DNA of 64,000 nucleotides from Parapedobacter koreensis (GTDB lineage Bacteria > Bacteroidota > Bacteroidia > Sphingobacteriales > Sphingobacteriaceae): the NCBI RefSeq assembly GCF_900109365.1, contig NZ_FNZR01000002.1:496001-560000 (forward strand), read 5' to 3'. Numbering within the stretch: position 1 is the stretch's first letter; every line of letters begins with the position of its first letter. Positions 16,662 through 24,419 of the stretch are shown in pieces. Made by a program: the position numbers and the translations under genes. Below the pieces are notes generated by a model. The model did not search any database. It worked only from the letters and a program-made list of their open reading frames with translations, and was not told the origin of the DNA.

Positions 16662-18491
16662 ATGAAACGTATCCTTCTTTTAGTCGCCTTCGTTGTGTAT
16701 CTCAGCGTAAGTTTTGCACAAGACGACTATGTAAAAACCCACTATGAAAAGACCGAAACCTACATCACCATGCGCGATGGGGTACGGCTTTACACCGTCA
16801 TCTATTCGCCTAAAGACAAAAGCCTGTCCTATCCCATCCTGATGCAGCGTACATGCTATTCCGCCGGACCCTATGGCGATGCCCTGAAGGCCGCCCTCGG
16901 TCCCAATGCATTGCTCATGCGCGACGGTTATGTTTTCGTATACCAAGATGTAAGGGGCCGTTACATGAGCGAAGGTGAATTTACCAACATGCGGCCGCAG
17001 CTTGCTGCGGAAGAACGGCGTGACAAGACCGCAATCGACGAAAGCACCGATACATACGACACGATTGACTGGTTGGTCAACAACGTGCCTGGCAACAATG
17101 GCCGTGTCGGCCTATGGGGTGGTTCTTATCCCGGCTTCTATACCGCTGCAGGCGCATTGAGCAACCACCCCGCATTAAAAGCCGCCTCTCCGCAAGCCCC
17201 CATCGGTGATTTCTTTTTTGATGACTTCCATCACAATGGCAGCATGCTGGCCAGTTACTTCTTTGCTGTGCCTGTATTTGGTTTTCATAAAGATGGTCCC
17301 CAGCAAAAGGGCTGGTATCCCACGGCACGCCCGGATACGCAAGATTCGTATGATTTCTTCCTGCGCCTTGGTGCCATCGAAAATGCTACCCCTTACCAGG
17401 GCAAGGATAATTTTTTCTGGCGCGAGCTGCTGGATCACCCCAACTATGACGAATTCTGGCAGCGCCGGGGACTTATCCAGCACCTGAATGACGTGAAGCC
17501 TGCCATCATGGTGGTAGGGGGTTGGTTTGACGCTGAAGACTTATACGGCCCACTCCACATTTATGGGGGCATTGAAAAAAACAGCAGCAATTACAATACC
17601 ATTGTGATGGGTCCCTGGAGCCATGGCGATTGGGCGCGCGAACGGGGCAGGCAAGAAATTGGCGATATCTACTTTGGAGACAGCCTTTCCACGGCCTACC
17701 AGCGTGACATCGAATTTCGATTTTTTGACCATTTCCTTAAAGGAGAAGGCGACGGACAAACTGATCTTCCCGAAGCCCATATGTTTGATACCGGCAAAAA
17801 GCAGTGGCAGGATTTCCAGCAATGGCCGCCAGCGACAGCCACTGCGACCTCGCTATATTTGCAGCCCGATGGAAAGCTTACTTTTAACAAACCCGCTGCT
17901 GGCGAGGCGTCGTCCGCTTTTATTAGTGATCCGTTGAAGCCGGTACCTTATTCACAAGCTGAAGAGATCGTCTTTACCCCACGTAGCTACATGACCAGCG
18001 ATCAGCGCGACAATGCCCGCCGACCGGATGTACTGGTCTTCGAGACGGATACGCTCACGGAAGACATCACGCTCAGTGGCAACCTGCTGGCCAACATGTG
18101 GGTATCCACCAGCAGTACAGATGCCGATTGGGTAGTCAAGTTAGTTGATGTTTTTCCCGGAAGCGAAACGTTGAGCAACTATCACATGCTGGTACGGGGT
18201 GACATCATGCCCGGCCGCTTTCGCAATAGTTTTGAGCGGCCCGAAGCTTTCACGCCAAACCGTGTGACCGAAGTACCTGTGCACTTACAGGACATTTTCC
18301 ATACGTTCAAAAAGGGTCATCGCATCCAAGTGCAAGTGCAAAGTACATGGTTCCCATTGTTTGACCGCAATCCACAGAAATTCACCGAAAACCCTTACAA
18401 GGCCAAGCCAACGGACTATACCAAGGCTGAACACAAGGTGTACCACGATGCGACGCACTCAAGCCACATCACCGTGCAGATACTGAAATAA
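16662..18491 (+). CDS. CocE/NonD-family (S15-like) hydrolase, secreted
   Basis: This 609-aa alpha/beta hydrolase has a signal peptide (MKRILLLVAFVVYLSVSFAQ). The family includes cocaine esterase, X-Pro dipeptidyl peptidases and alpha-amino-acid ester hydrolases. The nucleophile elbow GGSYPG gives S155. The acid is probably D290 in GGWFDAED and the base H321 in GPWSHGDW. The N-terminal MRDGVRLYTVIYSP and the C-terminal jelly-roll (about 380-609) complete the usual CocE layout. The substrate cannot be told from the sequence: a peptide or an acyl ester is possible. It stands alone upstream of the YCII/sigma pair. Confidence 0.92.
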   Translation: MKRILLLVAFVVYLSVSFAQDDYVKTHYEKTETYITMRDGVRLYTVIYSPKDKSLSYPILMQRTCYSAGPYGDALKAALGPNALLMRDGYVFVYQDVRGRYMSEGEFTNMRPQLAAEERRDKTAIDESTDTYDTIDWLVNNVPGNNGRVGLWGGSYPGFYTAAGALSNHPALKAASPQAPIGDFFFDDFHHNGSMLASYFFAVPVFGFHKDGPQQKGWYPTARPDTQDSYDFFLRLGAIENATPYQGKDNFFWRELLDHPNYDEFWQRRGLIQHLNDVKPAIMVVGGWFDAEDLYGPLHIYGGIEKNSSNYNTIVMGPWSHGDWARERGRQEIGDIYFGDSLSTAYQRDIEFRFFDHFLKGEGDGQTDLPEAHMFDTGKKQWQDFQQWPPATATATSLYLQPDGKLTFNKPAAGEASSAFISDPLKPVPYSQAEEIVFTPRSYMTSDQRDNARRPDVLVFETDTLTEDITLSGNLLANMWVSTSSTDADWVVKLVDVFPGSETLSNYHMLVRGDIMPGRFRNSFERPEAFTPNRVTEVPVHLQDIFHTFKKGHRIQVQVQSTWFPLFDRNPQKFTENPYKAKPTDYTKAEHKVYHDATHSSHITVQILK

Positions 18492-18556
18492 CGTAAAAAA
18501 AATGTCCCCAAACGACGGTATTGATTGTCAAGGGGTATAAACAAAACAAAAACGTT

Positions 18557-18904
18557 ATGAAAGAATTTTTGATGTTGATCCGTGAAGAAGCCAATTACGG
18601 CGAATTGTCTGCGGAAGAAATGCAAGCGTGTATCGAAAAACATTACCATTGGGTGGAAGAACTCAAGAAAAAGGGCCAATACAAGGAAGCCCAGCCGCTT
18701 GATGCCGGAGGTGCCTACATTAAGGGAAGAAAAAAAATCGTATCGGATGGCCCTTTCCTAGAGGGAAAAGAATGTGTCAGCGGCTACTACATCCTCTTGG
18801 CCACATCCCTTGAAGAAGCCGTTGAAATCGCTAAAGGGAACCCTGATCTGGATTGGGATCGTACGGTGGAGGTTCGGGAAATCATGCCGATGGACGAACA
18901 ATAA
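18557..18904 (+). CDS. YCII-related (DGPF-domain) protein
   Basis: This 115-aa single-domain protein starts MKEFLMLIREE and contains the name-giving VSDGPFLEGKE and the closing GYYILLATSLEEAVEIAKGNP of the DGPF/YCII family, which has a ferredoxin-like fold related to muconolactone isomerase. ATG 18557 is chosen because upstream in-frame residues do not fit the family. It stops 6 bp before the sigma-factor gene. DGPF proteins are the standing genomic partners of ECF42 sigma factors, so it may act in signalling to it or be controlled by it. Biochemical function is unknown. Confidence 0.9.
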   Translation: MKEFLMLIREEANYGELSAEEMQACIEKHYHWVEELKKKGQYKEAQPLDAGGAYIKGRKKIVSDGPFLEGKECVSGYYILLATSLEEAVEIAKGNPDLDWDRTVEVREIMPMDEQ

Positions 18905-18910
18905 GCCGTG

Positions 18911-20155
18911 ATGGAGGACACCGGACAATTGCTTGCTCATTTTTTCCGGGAACACTCGGGCAGGATGATAGCGTCCCTCGCCCGGGTGTTTGGCATAGCC
19001 CAGTTGGATAATATCCTTGATGCCGTGCAGGACACTTTTGAAACCGCCGTGTCGCATTGGCGTTACCATGGGATGCCCGCAGATCCACCGGCCTGGCTAT
19101 TGCGCGTGGCGCGCAATAAGCTCGTCAACACCATCAAACGGTCTGCCCGGCAAGTCCCATTGAAAGACGTCCATATGGCACAAGTATCCACTGCGGATGG
19201 CGATCCTTTTTTTTCGATCGGGGACGGGACGGCCACAGACAGCCAAGTACAACTGTTGGTGGCTTGCTGCCATCCCGCACTCGGCGAACGTGACCGTATC
19301 CTCATCACCCTGCATATCTTATGTGGTTTCGGGGTTCCCGAGCTGGCTAATGCCCTGCGAATGAATAATGAAGCTGTCAAGAAAGCCTTGCAACGTAGCA
19401 AAGCTGCACTATTGCGCAGAAACATCCAGTTGGATCCGCAAGCTGCAAAACGGGCAACCCGGCAATCGGCTACCGTCTGCACCATCCTTTACTTGATGTT
19501 CAATGAGGGATATAAGGCCACGCGCGACGAAAAAGGTATCAATACCGACCTCTGCTATGAAGCGATGCGCCTTGCAAAGCTCCTGTGCCCTATTGCTCCT
19601 CCTTCGGCAGAAGTAAATGCGTTGCTGGCATTAATGTTTTTCAATGCCGCCCGTTTTCCTGCACGGCTGATGGTTTATGGTGATTGGATTCCATTGGCCG
19701 AACAGGATCGGACGCTATGGGATCGGCAGCTGCTTGCCGAGGGATTTCATTACCTGGAATGTGCGAAGCAAAGCGATTTCGCAGGCAAATACTACCTTGA
19801 AGCCTTAATTGCGTCGCTGCATTGCACGGCAAAGTATTTTGAGGAAACCGATTGGGGAATTATTCTTAGCCTGTATCGCCTATTGGAAGATCTTGAACCA
19901 TCTACGTTGATCCAACTCAACCGGCTGGTTGCGGAAAGTTATGCCTGCGGGCCCTTCGCCGTCATTGCCGAACTGGAGGCTATTACGCCTGATGAGCGTC
20001 CGGGCACGGCATTTCTCCTGCAAATGGTGAAAGCACACGTATATGAACGTATAGGTAGTAGCGAACAGGCAAACAACGCTTACAGTGCAGCACTTCCATT
20101 AGCACAAAACCCCCTGGACATCAAGTTTATCCGAAAACGGATGCGCGCATTATGA
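18911..20155 (+). CDS. ECF-type RNA polymerase sigma factor with C-terminal extension (ECF42/DUF6596-like)
   Basis: This 414-aa protein has a sigma region 2 (about 1-85, LDNILDAVQDTFETAVSHW and WLLRVARNKLVNTIKR) and a sigma4 helix-turn-helix (about 120-175, LHILCGFGVPELANALRMN). A long C-terminal helical extension of about 230 residues (LYLMFNEGYKA, then LALMFFNAARFPAR) is typical of DUF6596/ECF42. In that group the extension replaces an anti-sigma factor. ATG 18911 is preferred to GTG 18908. It follows the DGPF gene by 6 bp and ends 3 bp before the convergent SDR gene. Confidence 0.9.
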   Translation: MEDTGQLLAHFFREHSGRMIASLARVFGIAQLDNILDAVQDTFETAVSHWRYHGMPADPPAWLLRVARNKLVNTIKRSARQVPLKDVHMAQVSTADGDPFFSIGDGTATDSQVQLLVACCHPALGERDRILITLHILCGFGVPELANALRMNNEAVKKALQRSKAALLRRNIQLDPQAAKRATRQSATVCTILYLMFNEGYKATRDEKGINTDLCYEAMRLAKLLCPIAPPSAEVNALLALMFFNAARFPARLMVYGDWIPLAEQDRTLWDRQLLAEGFHYLECAKQSDFAGKYYLEALIASLHCTAKYFEETDWGIILSLYRLLEDLEPSTLIQLNRLVAESYACGPFAVIAELEAITPDERPGTAFLLQMVKAHVYERIGSSEQANNAYSAALPLAQNPLDIKFIRKRMRAL

Positions 20156-20158
20156 CGA

Positions 20159-20881
20159 TTACAGCCGTTCATGCAATTGTGCGGGCAACCATCGGTAGAG
20201 CCAGGCGATAAAGCGCCAACGCCTGGTGACATATACCACTTTCCGGCGTTTGTGCATCCCGTGGTAAATCTGCCCGGCAGCTTTGGACAGCGGTGCTACC
20301 CAGAAACGCATGGGCGACTTGGCCGATGGGGTATCCACGAAACCGGGACAGATGTCCGTAACGGTAATGGATGCCCGCTCCTTATGGGCCTTTTGCCGTA
20401 ATCCTTGCAGGTAGGTGATTTGATAAGACTTTGTTGCACTATAAGCCGGTGCTTGCCTACTGCCCCGAATACCTGCAATGGACGTGATGGCTACCAAGTG
20501 GCCAAATCCTTGGCGCTTGAAATAGTTGAATGCCCAGTCGGCCAGCTGTGTAAAGGCAAAGACATTCAGGTTTATCATTTTGCGTTCAACCTCAAAATCA
20601 AGTGCCTCATTGACATCTCCCCCGCCCGCACTGATGACGACCGCATCAACACCACCCATCGCCTTGGCAAGGGTTTCCAGGTGAGCAATACAGGTATTAG
20701 CCTCCGTGACATCAAAAGCATGTACGCGATAGCGATCCGGCCGCGTCGCCGCTAAATCGTGCAACAGCGCCTCCCGCCGACCCGCGATGCCTACAATGCT
20801 ACCCGCTGATGCCAACGTGTCGGCCAATGCACGGCCTATCCCCGAAGAGGCACCTATAACCATTATTTTTTTCTCATTCAT
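20159..20881 (-). CDS. Short-chain dehydrogenase/reductase (SDR)
   Basis: This 240-aa classical SDR has the NAD(P) motif VIGASSGIGRALA near the N-terminus, the NAG-like ISAGGGD, the active-site YSATK (YxxxK) with a serine at the preceding strand (AITSIAG), and PGFVDT. The start at 20881 (MNEKKIMVIG) places the Rossmann motif at the usual distance; upstream residues do not fit. The C-terminal segment is basic and aromatic (WRFIAWLYRWLP), which may touch the membrane. The substrate is unknown. Confidence 0.9.
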   Translation of the reverse strand: MNEKKIMVIGASSGIGRALADTLASAGSIVGIAGRREALLHDLAATRPDRYRVHAFDVTEANTCIAHLETLAKAMGGVDAVVISAGGGDVNEALDFEVERKMINLNVFAFTQLADWAFNYFKRQGFGHLVAITSIAGIRGSRQAPAYSATKSYQITYLQGLRQKAHKERASITVTDICPGFVDTPSAKSPMRFWVAPLSKAAGQIYHGMHKRRKVVYVTRRWRFIAWLYRWLPAQLHERL

Positions 20882-20968
20882 CGTCTCAGCTGCGCTAAAA
20901 AACGGTTCAATATAGCAACAGAAAATCAAAGTATCAGTAAAAGAAGCTTAAAATAGTATATTCGACCG

Positions 20969-21514
20969 ATGAACACCATGTATTTTTCGTTGACAAAAAT
21001 CCTAATACCAAGCTTTATTTTCCTTAGCGGGGGTTTTACCGTACTTGCACAGCCCACCGCCTTACCCGCAGAAGACATAAAACGAGCTATCGAAGCCATG
21101 CTTCCCGAAGGCGAAATGACGGCAGCTATCGCAGACAACATGAAATATAAACTGACCTTATCCATCGCAAGCGATGGAACCAAAATCTGGTTTTACACCT
21201 ACGACAGTTCTTCCCCGCAACCTTCAATGCTGGATTTGACTTCCATTAATCTCGAAAAAAACGTGGTTATCATCGGTGGTTTGGAATTGGTTTATGCGGG
21301 CAAAGTAATCGTAACCGATGACAAAAACAACTTGCAAAGCAAATGGCAAGGCCACTGCTGGTCTTTTGAGGAACATGATGGGCGGGATAGTCGACGCTAT
21401 AGGTTTACCCTTGGCAGGCTCGATCGAAGTGGCCAGACATACCTGCACATCCAAATAAAAGAAATAGAAAACGGGGAAAGGAAGCGATGGTTGGACTATC
21501 CACTGCTTTTTTGA
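20969..21514 (+). CDS. Hypothetical exported protein
   Basis: This 181-aa protein is not recognised. It has an N-terminal export signal (MNTMYFSLTKILIPSFIFLS... with a likely cut after VLAQ). The mature part is mixed alpha/beta with several alternating hydrophobic stretches (NVVIIGGLELVYAGKVIV, RYRFTLGRLD, TYLHIQIKEIENG). No metal-binding or catalytic motif is evident. It is divergent from the SDR gene with an 87-bp gap. Codon use looks like that of its neighbours. Confidence 0.7.
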   Translation: MNTMYFSLTKILIPSFIFLSGGFTVLAQPTALPAEDIKRAIEAMLPEGEMTAAIADNMKYKLTLSIASDGTKIWFYTYDSSSPQPSMLDLTSINLEKNVVIIGGLELVYAGKVIVTDDKNNLQSKWQGHCWSFEEHDGRDSRRYRFTLGRLDRSGQTYLHIQIKEIENGERKRWLDYPLLF

Positions 21515-21534
21515 AGATGCATTGAAATTTGCAA

Positions 21535-21559
21535 TGTGCAGGATATTTTATCCTGCACA
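21535..21559. terminator. Perfect hairpin after the hypothetical exported gene
   Basis: TGTGCAGGATA (21535-21545) and TATCCTGCACA (21549-21559) are perfect 11-bp arms around TTT. It lies 20 bp past the stop. There is no T-run behind it, so it may be an RNA-stability hairpin or protein site rather than an intrinsic terminator. Confidence 0.6.
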
Positions 21560-21573
21560 TATGCAAGTGTTAG

Positions 21574-21586
21574 TGACACTAAATAA
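21574..21586. repeat. Short dyad TTAGTG-A-CACTAA
   Basis: A 13-bp odd palindrome lies in the 264-bp gap between the exported hypothetical and the SPFH gene. Several ATGCAAG words also recur there. The coordinates are accurate to within a few bases. Its role is unknown. Confidence 0.45.
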
Positions 21587-21778
21587 CGCATGGGGCGTTC
21601 CCAATACTCCATGCATCTCATGCAAGAAAAAGAACGCTTGGGATGATCGTATGCAAGTTAGAGAAGACAGCTTGGATAGGCAATACCTATTTTGGTGTAT
21701 TTTTTTGATCAAATTATTTTTGATTCTGTATATTTTTTAATATTATTGTGATATCAATATAATATCAAAAAAACAACC

Positions 21779-22633
21779 ATGATACACGAAAAAAACACGA
21801 CTGCAATTTCGGGATACTTGTCCTTCTTCATTCTCCTATCCGCCCTCGGCTTGGTTGCTTATGGAATTTACAGCCAAGTGATTTGGCTCATTGCAGTAGG
21901 CATTGTGCTTGCATTGATCATGTTGAAAGGCTGGCTTATTGTCAATCCCAATGAATCTGCTGCACTGATTTTGTTTGGCAGCTACCAGGGCACGGTGCGA
22001 AAAGACGGTTTTTTCTGGGTGAATCCGTTTGTCGTGAAACGAACGGTATCGTTAAAGGCTCGAAATCTTGATGGCCAGAAAATCAAAGTAAACGACAAGC
22101 TGGGCAATCCGATCGAAATCGCCGCTGTAGTGGTTTGGCAGGTACGTGACACCGCCAAAGCATTATTTGCTGTAGACGATTATACCAAATATGTGCAAAT
22201 ACAGAGCGAGGCCGCTGTTCGGCACTTAGCGAACCAATTTGCTTATGATAATTTTGAGGATGAAGACGCTGTAATCACCCTCAAAGATGGGGCACAGCAG
22301 GTCAGTGGCATATTGGAAAAAGAGCTGAATGAACGACTCGCGATGGCCGGGATTGATGTGATTGAGGCCCGGATCACCCATTTGGCTTATGCACCGGAAA
22401 TCGCCAGTGCCATGCTCCAGCGCCAGCAGGCCACCGCTGTAGTTTCTGCGCGGAGGCAAATCGTAGACGGTGCCGTAGGTATGGTAGAAATGGCGTTGGA
22501 AAAACTGTCGCAAAAAGACATCGTACAGCTCGATGAGGAACGAAAGGCTGCCATGGTAAGCAACCTGTTGGTGGTCTTGTGCGGTGAACGGAATGTTGCT
22601 CCGATAGTCAACGCAGGCACCTTGTATCATTAA
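21779..22633 (+). CDS. SPFH/Band 7 domain membrane protein
   Basis: This 284-aa protein has two adjacent N-terminal helices (about 10-28 and 33-50), then an SPFH domain ([49 protein letters not shown]) and a helical tail with [22 protein letters not shown] proteins form large oligomers in membrane microdomains and often guard proteases or stress systems. An NfeD partner is absent. Instead a 56-aa Arc-like protein follows after 43 bp, a pairing I have seen for this SPFH subtype in other genomes. The upstream 40 bp are very AT-rich with overlapping ATATCAA words. Confidence 0.9.
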   Translation: MIHEKNTTAISGYLSFFILLSALGLVAYGIYSQVIWLIAVGIVLALIMLKGWLIVNPNESAALILFGSYQGTVRKDGFFWVNPFVVKRTVSLKARNLDGQKIKVNDKLGNPIEIAAVVVWQVRDTAKALFAVDDYTKYVQIQSEAAVRHLANQFAYDNFEDEDAVITLKDGAQQVSGILEKELNERLAMAGIDVIEARITHLAYAPEIASAMLQRQQATAVVSARRQIVDGAVGMVEMALEKLSQKDIVQLDEERKAAMVSNLLVVLCGERNVAPIVNAGTLYH

Positions 22634-22636
22634 TGG

Positions 22637-22645
22637 TATCTTTGC
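22637..22645 (+). promoter_or_regulatory. Candidate -7 box before the RHH gene
   Basis: TATCTTTGC fully matches TAnnTTTG and starts 3 bp after the SPFH stop. No good -33 TTG lies at the right distance, so the box is only suggestive. It would give the small RHH gene a 25-nt leader. Confidence 0.4.
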
Positions 22646-22676
22646 GTTTCATCATCATAAACAGGGATTTTTTTTA

Positions 22677-22847
22677 ATGGCTGATAAAGCGGATAAAAAG
22701 GCATTTGCACTTCGCATACATGCAGAGATGCTGAAAGCACTAGAAGAATGGGCAGCAGAAGAATTCAGAAGCACCAATGGCCAAATTGAATTCCTGCTTG
22801 CCCAAGCTTTGGCACATCGGAAGCGTACAAAAAAGGAAAAAAAGTAA
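22677..22847 (+). CDS. Arc-like ribbon-helix-helix DNA-binding protein, 56 aa
   Basis: This small gene encodes MADKADKKAFALRIHAEM..., with a beta strand KKAFALRI, helix A EMLKALEEWAAEEF and helix B NGQIEFLLAQALAHR, ending in a lysine-rich tail. The strand-helix-turn-helix pattern, with RSTNGQIEFLL at the second helix, is that of Arc/MetJ-type dimeric repressors that insert the strand into the major groove. It is likely to regulate itself or the SPFH gene upstream. It could instead be an orphan antitoxin; no toxin gene is adjacent. It ends 24 bp before the convergent DMT gene. Confidence 0.82.
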   Translation: MADKADKKAFALRIHAEMLKALEEWAAEEFRSTNGQIEFLLAQALAHRKRTKKEKK

Positions 22848-22871
22848 ACACGGCGCATACCGCTCGTGCCC

Positions 22872-23747
22872 CTATCCTTTTGATCGGGCTAATAAAAACA
22901 CGGTGGAGACTACGAGCATGCTGCCTACCCAATCGGACAGCGTAAACGAAACACCGAGCCAAAATACGGCAATGATGGCAGCGGAAAGTGGCTCTGCGGC
23001 AGCCAATAGGCTTGTCTTTTGAGCACCAATGAGTTTCACGGCAGTGAGGTACCCATAGAAGGCAATGGCACTCCCGAATACAATAATAAATGCGAAATTG
23101 AGATACGTATATTTGTCCCAACTACCCACTACCTGCCAAGGTGGATGTACGATGGCAAGGGCCGTCCCACCGATGAGCATCGCCCATCCGATGACAATGG
23201 TGGCGGGGTATCGATTCAGGAGATAGCCAGGCTGGATGCTGTAAAACGCGAGCGCAACAGCCGACGCAATACCCCAGAAAAGTGCCTGATTGGTGATGGC
23301 AAGCGTACCATAGCTACCATGGGTCACCAGTAAAAACGTGCCCCCCACGGCGAAAAATACAGCCACATATGCTATTGGTTTCGGCCAGGTGCGCTTTTTT
23401 ATGGCCAGGTATACTGCAATAATGACGGGACCAGCGTATTGCAGGACAGTAGCCGTGGCCGCATTGGAGTGTTGAATAGCCATGAAATAAGTGTATTGCA
23501 CAGCCAGCATACCGCATATCCCAAAGAGTACCAACTGCTGCCTATCTCGTCGTTCTCTCCAGATATGCCATACGCCATGCCTCGCTTGCAGGGCAGCCAA
23601 CACGATTAACAACAAGCCGGAGATGAGCAACCGGACAGTGACCAGCCAACCGGCATCTACGCCGCGATATGCAAATAAAAACTGGCCACAAGCTCCCGAT
23701 ACGCCCCACAGCAGGGCAGCACCAATAGCCAGTAAAAACCCTTTCAT
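22872..23747 (-). CDS. EamA/DMT-family transporter
   Basis: This 291-aa protein has ten hydrophobic helices in two EamA repeats (LLWGVSGACGQFLFAY in the first; FWGIASAVALAFYSIQPGYLL and AAAEPLSAAIIAVFWLG in the second). DMT proteins export metabolites or take them up; the substrate is unknown. The start at 23747 (MKGFLLAIG) gives the standard N-terminus; the longer frame upstream overlaps the next gene. It lies 20 bp after the GMC small-subunit gene and may share its transcript. Confidence 0.9.
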   Translation of the reverse strand: MKGFLLAIGAALLWGVSGACGQFLFAYRGVDAGWLVTVRLLISGLLLIVLAALQARHGVWHIWRERRDRQQLVLFGICGMLAVQYTYFMAIQHSNAATATVLQYAGPVIIAVYLAIKKRTWPKPIAYVAVFFAVGGTFLLVTHGSYGTLAITNQALFWGIASAVALAFYSIQPGYLLNRYPATIVIGWAMLIGGTALAIVHPPWQVVGSWDKYTYLNFAFIIVFGSAIAFYGYLTAVKLIGAQKTSLLAAAEPLSAAIIAVFWLGVSFTLSDWVGSMLVVSTVFLLARSKG

Positions 23748-23767
23748 TGCTCGGCTTTCATCAGTCT

Positions 23768-24397
23768 TTAGCCCCAGCCGTCCGCAAATCCGTGGGCATC
23801 GAGTACATCCTGAGGCACGCCATCCCACACCCCGGGACGGTTGCCGACATAGCCGATATCCTTCACGCCCAGCTCGCTGGTGAAAAAGCCCGACGCGGTA
23901 AGGTTGCGCACTAAGCTGAAGAAGGCCACCCCTTGCAGCATCTCGGGCTGCGCCTTGCCGGGGTAGGCGATATTATCCACGATTGTTAGCTGCTGATCTT
24001 CCTTGCAATCAACAAACACACTGCCGTACCGTCGTTGGCATTGTACATCGAGCCATTTTAATCCACCCCGCATCGGTGTCTGGTAGCTGGGGATATCCTT
24101 TACCATAAACTCAATGAATGCTGGCACATCCGCATCCGTAGCACTTCCCGAAACGTCATCAGCCGGAATGATGATGTCTGCCAGCACAGCAATGGTGGCT
24201 AGCTCATGCTCGGTAAAAAATTGTTCATTGGCCAATTGCTGGTTGCGTTCATGCTCAAATTCCTGCACACCTGGAAGCTTCTCGCCGCCTGTTGCTGCTG
24301 CTTTGTCCGCTTTTGTCTCCGGGCCACAGGAATCAAACAACAGCGCCCCGCCTGCTGCGGCAAGGCCCAATGCTTTAAGGGAATCTCTTCTGTTCAC
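23768..24397 (-). CDS. Gluconate 2-dehydrogenase subunit 3-like protein, Tat-exported
   Basis: This 209-aa small subunit of a membrane/periplasmic GMC dehydrogenase has a twin-arginine signal, RRDSLKALGLAAAGGALL. It is followed by the family marks FFTEHELATIAVLADIIIP, VPAFIEFMVKD and LVRNLTASGFFTSELG. In characterised enzymes this subunit helps export the flavin subunit through Tat and supports electron transfer. It stops 20 bp before the DMT gene and starts 22 bp after the GMC gene, all on one strand, so it is almost certainly the partner of that oxidoreductase. Confidence 0.9.
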   Translation of the reverse strand: MNRRDSLKALGLAAAGGALLFDSCGPETKADKAAATGGEKLPGVQEFEHERNQQLANEQFFTEHELATIAVLADIIIPADDVSGSATDADVPAFIEFMVKDIPSYQTPMRGGLKWLDVQCQRRYGSVFVDCKEDQQLTIVDNIAYPGKAQPEMLQGVAFFSLVRNLTASGFFTSELGVKDIGYVGNRPGVWDGVPQDVLDAHGFADGWG

Positions 24398-24419
24398 GTT
24401 ATTATCCTTAATGTGGTTA

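Noticed and set aside
21522-21740. 72-codon frame between the exported hypothetical and SPFH genes
   Set aside because: It reads through the hairpin and palindromes, has odd composition and no recognisable fold.
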